This document shows positions 6,494 to 8,650 of a DNA stretch of 8,650 nucleotides, in pieces; within the stretch, counting starts at the first letter, position 1, and every line of letters starts with the position of its first letter. The stretch lies in assembly GCA_039818825.1 (NCBI GenBank), contig JBCBTD010000107.1, positions 1 to 8,650 on the forward strand, given 5' to 3'. Source of the DNA: JBCBTD01 sp039818825 (GTDB lineage Bacteria; Pseudomonadota; Alphaproteobacteria; Geminicoccales; Geminicoccaceae). A program made the translations under genes and the position numbers. Under the pieces are notes generated by a model. The model did not search any database. It saw only the letters and a program-made list of their open reading frames with translations, and was not told where the DNA came from.

Positions 6494-7141
6494 TCAATCG
6501 TCCGCCTTGCCGATCCGCAGGAATTCGCCGGGTGGGCCCATGCGAATGTCGAACAGGAGCGTCGCCCCGCGCGTGAGGAAGGTGGTCGCGAACCCGATCG
6601 CCGCAGCGACGTCCTCTTCGGCGCCCCACAGCGAGAGTCCGACGACCGCAGTGGCGCCGGCCAGCGCAGTCGACGCGTAGAGCTGACCGCGAAAGATCAT
6701 GGGCCGGTCGCCCGCCAGCAGGTCGCGGATCACGCCGCCGCCGGTTGCCGTCATGACGCCCATCACGACCGCGACCAGGGGGCTCACGCCGACGGCGAGG
6801 GCGATCAGGCTACCCTGAACGGCGAACGCCGCTAGCCCCGCGGCGTCGGACCACGCCAGCCAACGATCGCGCGCTACCGTTGGCTTCAGAAACAGGTACA
6901 CGGTCAGCGCCGCGGCCACGCTCAGCACGAGCTGGCCCGGCTCCTCGACCCAGAAGACGGGCCGGCCCAACAGCAGGTCGCGGAGCGTGCCGCCGCCGAT
7001 GGCGGTCACGGTCCCGAGCAGCACGAAGCCGACCGGGTCGAGGCGTAGGCGGCCGGCCGCAAGCGCGCCGCTGATGGCAAAGACGACGACACCGAACATG
7101 CCGACCGCGTCGATGAGAGACCCTGCACCCCCAAGCGTCAC
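6494..7141 (-). CDS. TRIC/UPF0126 family membrane protein (trimeric intracellular cation channel type)
   Basis: The 215-residue inner-membrane protein has about seven hydrophobic segments arranged as two homologous halves, as in prokaryotic TRIC (UPF0126, YadS/YicG-like) channels. These form trimers and conduct monovalent cations in the few cases studied. Each half carries the family signature: AIGGGTLRDLLLGRPVFW (47-64) and ATGGGVIRDLLAGDRPMIF (132-150), i.e. GGGxxRDLLxGxxP. The first segment is GMFGVVVFAISGALAAG (14-30). No ATG is suitable, because the frame stays open for 350 more codons upstream through non-coding DNA and antisense to MarC. I use the GTG at 7141-7139, which has a strong GGAGGAGC (7153-7146, minus strand) about five bases upstream and gives family-typical length. 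It is convergent with pyruvate carboxylase and divergent from MarC. The physiological ion is not evident. Confidence 0.9.
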   Translation of the reverse strand: MTLGGAGSLIDAVGMFGVVVFAISGALAAGRLRLDPVGFVLLGTVTAIGGGTLRDLLLGRPVFWVEEPGQLVLSVAAALTVYLFLKPTVARDRWLAWSDAAGLAAFAVQGSLIALAVGVSPLVAVVMGVMTATGGGVIRDLLAGDRPMIFRGQLYASTALAGATAVVGLSLWGAEEDVAAAIGFATTFLTRGATLLFDIRMGPPGEFLRIGKADD

Positions 7142-7145
7142 CGTC

Positions 7146-7153
7146 GCTCCTCC
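7146..7153 (-). promoter_or_regulatory. Shine-Dalgarno fixing the GTG start of the TRIC gene
   Basis: GGAGGAGC on the minus strand stands about five bases before the GTG at 7141. It is among the best Shine-Dalgarno matches in the window and is the reason to prefer this start over the far upstream alternatives in the same open frame. Confidence 0.8.
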
Positions 7154-7155
7154 AC

Positions 7156-7172
7156 CGGCTCGACCCGAGCCG
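7156..7172. repeat. Short perfect hairpin next to the TRIC ribosome-binding site
   Basis: CGGCTCG (7156-7162) and CGAGCCG (7166-7172) are perfect complements around a 3-base loop. The stem ends only two bases before the Shine-Dalgarno of the TRIC gene, so it would sit in that gene's 5' leader. It could affect ribosome access or serve as a small operator. No U tract follows on the minus strand, so it is not an intrinsic terminator. Confidence 0.4.
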
Positions 7173-7465
7173 TCCACCTCCCGGCGGACCGATGTCGACG
7201 ACGCGGCTCCGCGACGTCCTCTCACCCACCGCCATCGCCGACCGTAGCGCCCGCACCCGTCACTTGGCACCTCATCGTCGTGGCTGACCGGTGGACGGTC
7301 GACGACGTTCGGGTGGCCCGGTATCTCATCGGGGCCGTCCACGGTTCCCCGGCGACGTCCTCGCCTTCGGGCGTCCCCGTTTCGGCAGCAATCGAGCGTC
7401 CGCCGTGAACAGACCGATCGGGCGCGGCGGCGATCGCTCACGACAGCCATAGGAACGACCGAACC

Positions 7466-8098
7466 ATGTTGCCGGAAGCTGCGCTCACCAGTTTCATCGC
7501 TGCGCTGTTCTCGACCACCAACCCGCTCGGCAATCTCGGCTTGTTCGTCGGCTTGACGGCGCATCGGCCACCCGAGGAGGTGCGCGGTATCGCCTGGCGG
7601 TGTGCGGCCGCCGTCGCGATCGCACTTTTGGTGTTCGCTTGGACCGGCTCGGTCTTGCTGGCGTTCTTCGGCGTCACGGTCGACGCGCTGCGGGCCGCCG
7701 GCGGGGTGATCGTGCTCTTGATCGGCTTGAGCATGCTCTCCAATCGCCCGCACCAGAACCACAGCGACGACGAGATGGCCGACGGTAAGGCGAGGCCGTC
7801 GATCGCCATCGTGCCGCTCGCCATTCCGATCGTTGCGGGGCCTGGTGCTCTGTCGACGGTGCTGGTTGCCGCCCAGCAACACCAGGGCGTCATCAGCCAA
7901 TTGGAGCATTCGGTGGTGATCTTGGCGATCGCGGGGCTCGTGGGCTTGGTGTTCCGTTTCGCGTCGCCGCTCGCCAGTCTGCTCGGTGCTGCAGGCATTG
8001 GCGTCGTCACGCGGGTCATGGGCATGCTGCTCGCCGCCATCGCCATGGGCATGCTGGCCGATGGTTTGAAGGGCATGCTGCCCGGCTTGGCCGGTTGA
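7466..8098 (+). CDS. MarC family integral membrane protein
   Basis: The 210-residue protein has the six-helix pattern of the MarC (UPF0056) family: hydrophobic stretches at about 5-30, 45-68, 74-93, 112-135, 148-165 and 180-207. Family motifs are the early TTNPLGNLGLF (17-27, variant of the usual NP-G..P), VIVLLIGLSML (81-91), and the second-half repeat SIAIVPLAIPIVAGPGALST (112-131). The C-terminal RVMGMLLAAIAMGMLADGLK (183-202) also fits. A polar loop at 94-111 separates the halves. The name comes from a multidrug-resistance locus, but a resistance role was not supported for the Escherichia coli protein, and some relatives have been linked to amino-acid transport. The start ATG has AGGA at 7451-7454, 11 bases upstream, rather far. 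It is divergent from the TRIC gene and 81 bases upstream of the VOC gene. The transported substrate is unknown. Confidence 0.9.
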   Translation: MLPEAALTSFIAALFSTTNPLGNLGLFVGLTAHRPPEEVRGIAWRCAAAVAIALLVFAWTGSVLLAFFGVTVDALRAAGGVIVLLIGLSMLSNRPHQNHSDDEMADGKARPSIAIVPLAIPIVAGPGALSTVLVAAQQHQGVISQLEHSVVILAIAGLVGLVFRFASPLASLLGAAGIGVVTRVMGMLLAAIAMGMLADGLKGMLPGLAG

Positions 8099-8131
8099 TC
8101 CGTGGGGTAGGCCGCGGCTAGCGCGCGATCC

Positions 8132-8149
8132 GACGATCGGGTTATCGTC
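8132..8149. repeat. Perfect 6-bp hairpin between MarC and VOC genes
   Basis: GACGAT (8132-8137) and ATCGTC (8144-8149) pair perfectly around a 6-base loop in the 81-base gap after MarC. No run of U follows, so an intrinsic terminator is doubtful. It may be incidental or an mRNA processing or attenuation structure. It lies 18 bases before the VOC Shine-Dalgarno. Confidence 0.25.
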
Positions 8150-8179
8150 CAGTGGTTGGTCACGTCGGGGAGGGTTGTG

Positions 8180-8572
8180 GTGTTCGACCATCTTTCGCTT
8201 GCCGTTGCGGATTTCGACCGGTCGCGGGCGTTCTACGACGCGCTACTGTCAGCACTCGGTCACGCTCGGGTCATGGAGCTCGACGAAGCGGATTACATCG
8301 CCGCGGGCTACGGGGTTGGCCAAGAGCCTGGCTTCTGGATCGGCGCCGCCAAGCCGCCTTCTCCGGTTCGACCCAACGAGGGCCAGCACGTGGCTTTCCG
8401 CGCCGCCGATCGCCCGACCGTCGATGCGTTTCATGCGGCGGGCCTTGCAGCGGGTGGCACCGACAACGGTCCGCCGGGCTTGCGCCCCGACTACCATCCC
8501 CATTACTACGCCGCTTTCCTCATCGACCCTGACGGGCACCACCTCGAAGCCGTCTGTCACCAGCCGATCTGA
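8180..8572 (+). CDS. VOC (glyoxalase/bleomycin-resistance/dioxygenase) superfamily protein
   Basis: The 130-residue protein has the paired beta-alpha-beta-beta-beta modules of a small VOC protein. These bind a divalent metal and act as lyases, isomerases, epimerases, dioxygenases or drug-binding proteins. Module 1 begins FDHLSLAVADFDRSRAFYDA (2-21), with H4 a likely metal ligand. Module 2 begins GQHVAFRAADRPTVDAFHAA (68-87), with H70 a likely ligand. The protein ends with the hallmark IDPDGHHLEAV (115-125), with E123 a likely ligand. YHPHYYAAFL (105-114) is the strand before it. The frame is open from a TTG at 8156, but GGGGAGG at 8167-8173 sits six bases before the GTG at 8180, giving MFDHLSLAV, the usual family beginning. 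It could be co-transcribed with MarC. The sequence does not indicate a reaction, so any glyoxalase or resistance label would be a guess. Confidence 0.88.
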   Translation: MFDHLSLAVADFDRSRAFYDALLSALGHARVMELDEADYIAAGYGVGQEPGFWIGAAKPPSPVRPNEGQHVAFRAADRPTVDAFHAAGLAAGGTDNGPPGLRPDYHPHYYAAFLIDPDGHHLEAVCHQPI

Positions 8573-8650
8573 TGTTCGGATCTGCGCGTTTGGTCGGGTG
8601 AGGTCGTTCGCCGCTGGTACTCGCGCTTCCGGCCGGTGTTCCCACATGCA

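Larger units (their letters stand above)
7142..7465. other. 324-base divergent intergenic region (TRIC / MarC)
   Basis: This gap separates two divergently transcribed membrane-protein genes and should contain both promoters. Seen in it are the TRIC Shine-Dalgarno and adjacent hairpin at the left and AGGA (7451-7454) 11 bases before the MarC start at the right. TTGGCA at 7264 resembles a -35 box, but no matching -10 follows at normal spacing. A 42-codon GTG-initiated frame (7280-7408, plus strand) has no ribosome-binding site. I see no RNA gene, repeat family or mobile-element end. Confidence 0.5.

Noticed and set aside
7280..7408. 42-codon GTG-initiated small gene in the divergent intergenic region (VADRWTVDDVRVARYLIGAV at its start)
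   Set aside because: The first half looks protein-like, but there is no Shine-Dalgarno, the second half is Pro/Ser-rich, and the frame is also open upstream without a start. I cannot support it as a gene.
7142..8191. 350-codon upstream extension of the TRIC reading frame on the minus strand
   Set aside because: It runs antisense to the whole MarC gene, the extra sequence is polar and domain-free, and a strong Shine-Dalgarno marks the internal GTG at 7141.

Overview
This is an 8.65 kb piece of a GC-rich bacterial chromosome. It holds nine protein-coding genes and no RNA gene, transposon, CRISPR array or phage gene that I can recognise. Gene content (single-chain pyruvate carboxylase, a DUF3445/HODM-type haem protein, an HpaC-type flavin reductase, TRIC/UPF0126 and MarC membrane proteins) and strong G/C preference at third codon positions suggest an alphaproteobacterium. 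That placement is inferred from gene content, not from a marker gene.

Layout. (1) Left edge: a GNAT acetyltransferase on the minus strand, cut by the window edge, lies head to head with a glutathione S-transferase on the plus strand. (2) 1181-6455: four plus-strand genes in tight order, namely flavin reductase, hotdog thioesterase, a haem-dependent oxidative N-demethylase-like protein (DUF3445), and a complete biotin-dependent pyruvate carboxylase. The first two overlap by 8 bases, the next gap is 3 bases, and the last is 57 bases, so this looks like one transcription unit. (3) 6494-7141: a TRIC/UPF0126 family membrane protein on the minus strand, convergent with pyruvate carboxylase. (4) 7142-7465: a 324-base divergent intergenic region. 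(5) 7466-8572: a MarC-family membrane protein and a VOC/glyoxalase-fold protein on the plus strand, followed by 78 bases with no supported gene.

How the genes may work together. The most interesting unit is the flavin reductase / thioesterase / DUF3445 / pyruvate carboxylase run. Characterised DUF3445 enzymes oxidatively demethylate secondary amines and need an external electron supply. A reductase gene two positions upstream is a reasonable candidate donor, but this is inference. Pyruvate carboxylase makes oxaloacetate and may simply be a housekeeping gene sharing the promoter. The remaining genes are ordinary accessory or housekeeping genes with only broad functional predictions.

Several starts were set from ribosome-binding sites rather than from the longest reading frame. 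GTG starts are proposed for the GNAT, TRIC and VOC genes, and a downstream ATG for pyruvate carboxylase. Much of the sequence is open in several frames because of GC bias; the long alternative frames are treated as shadows.
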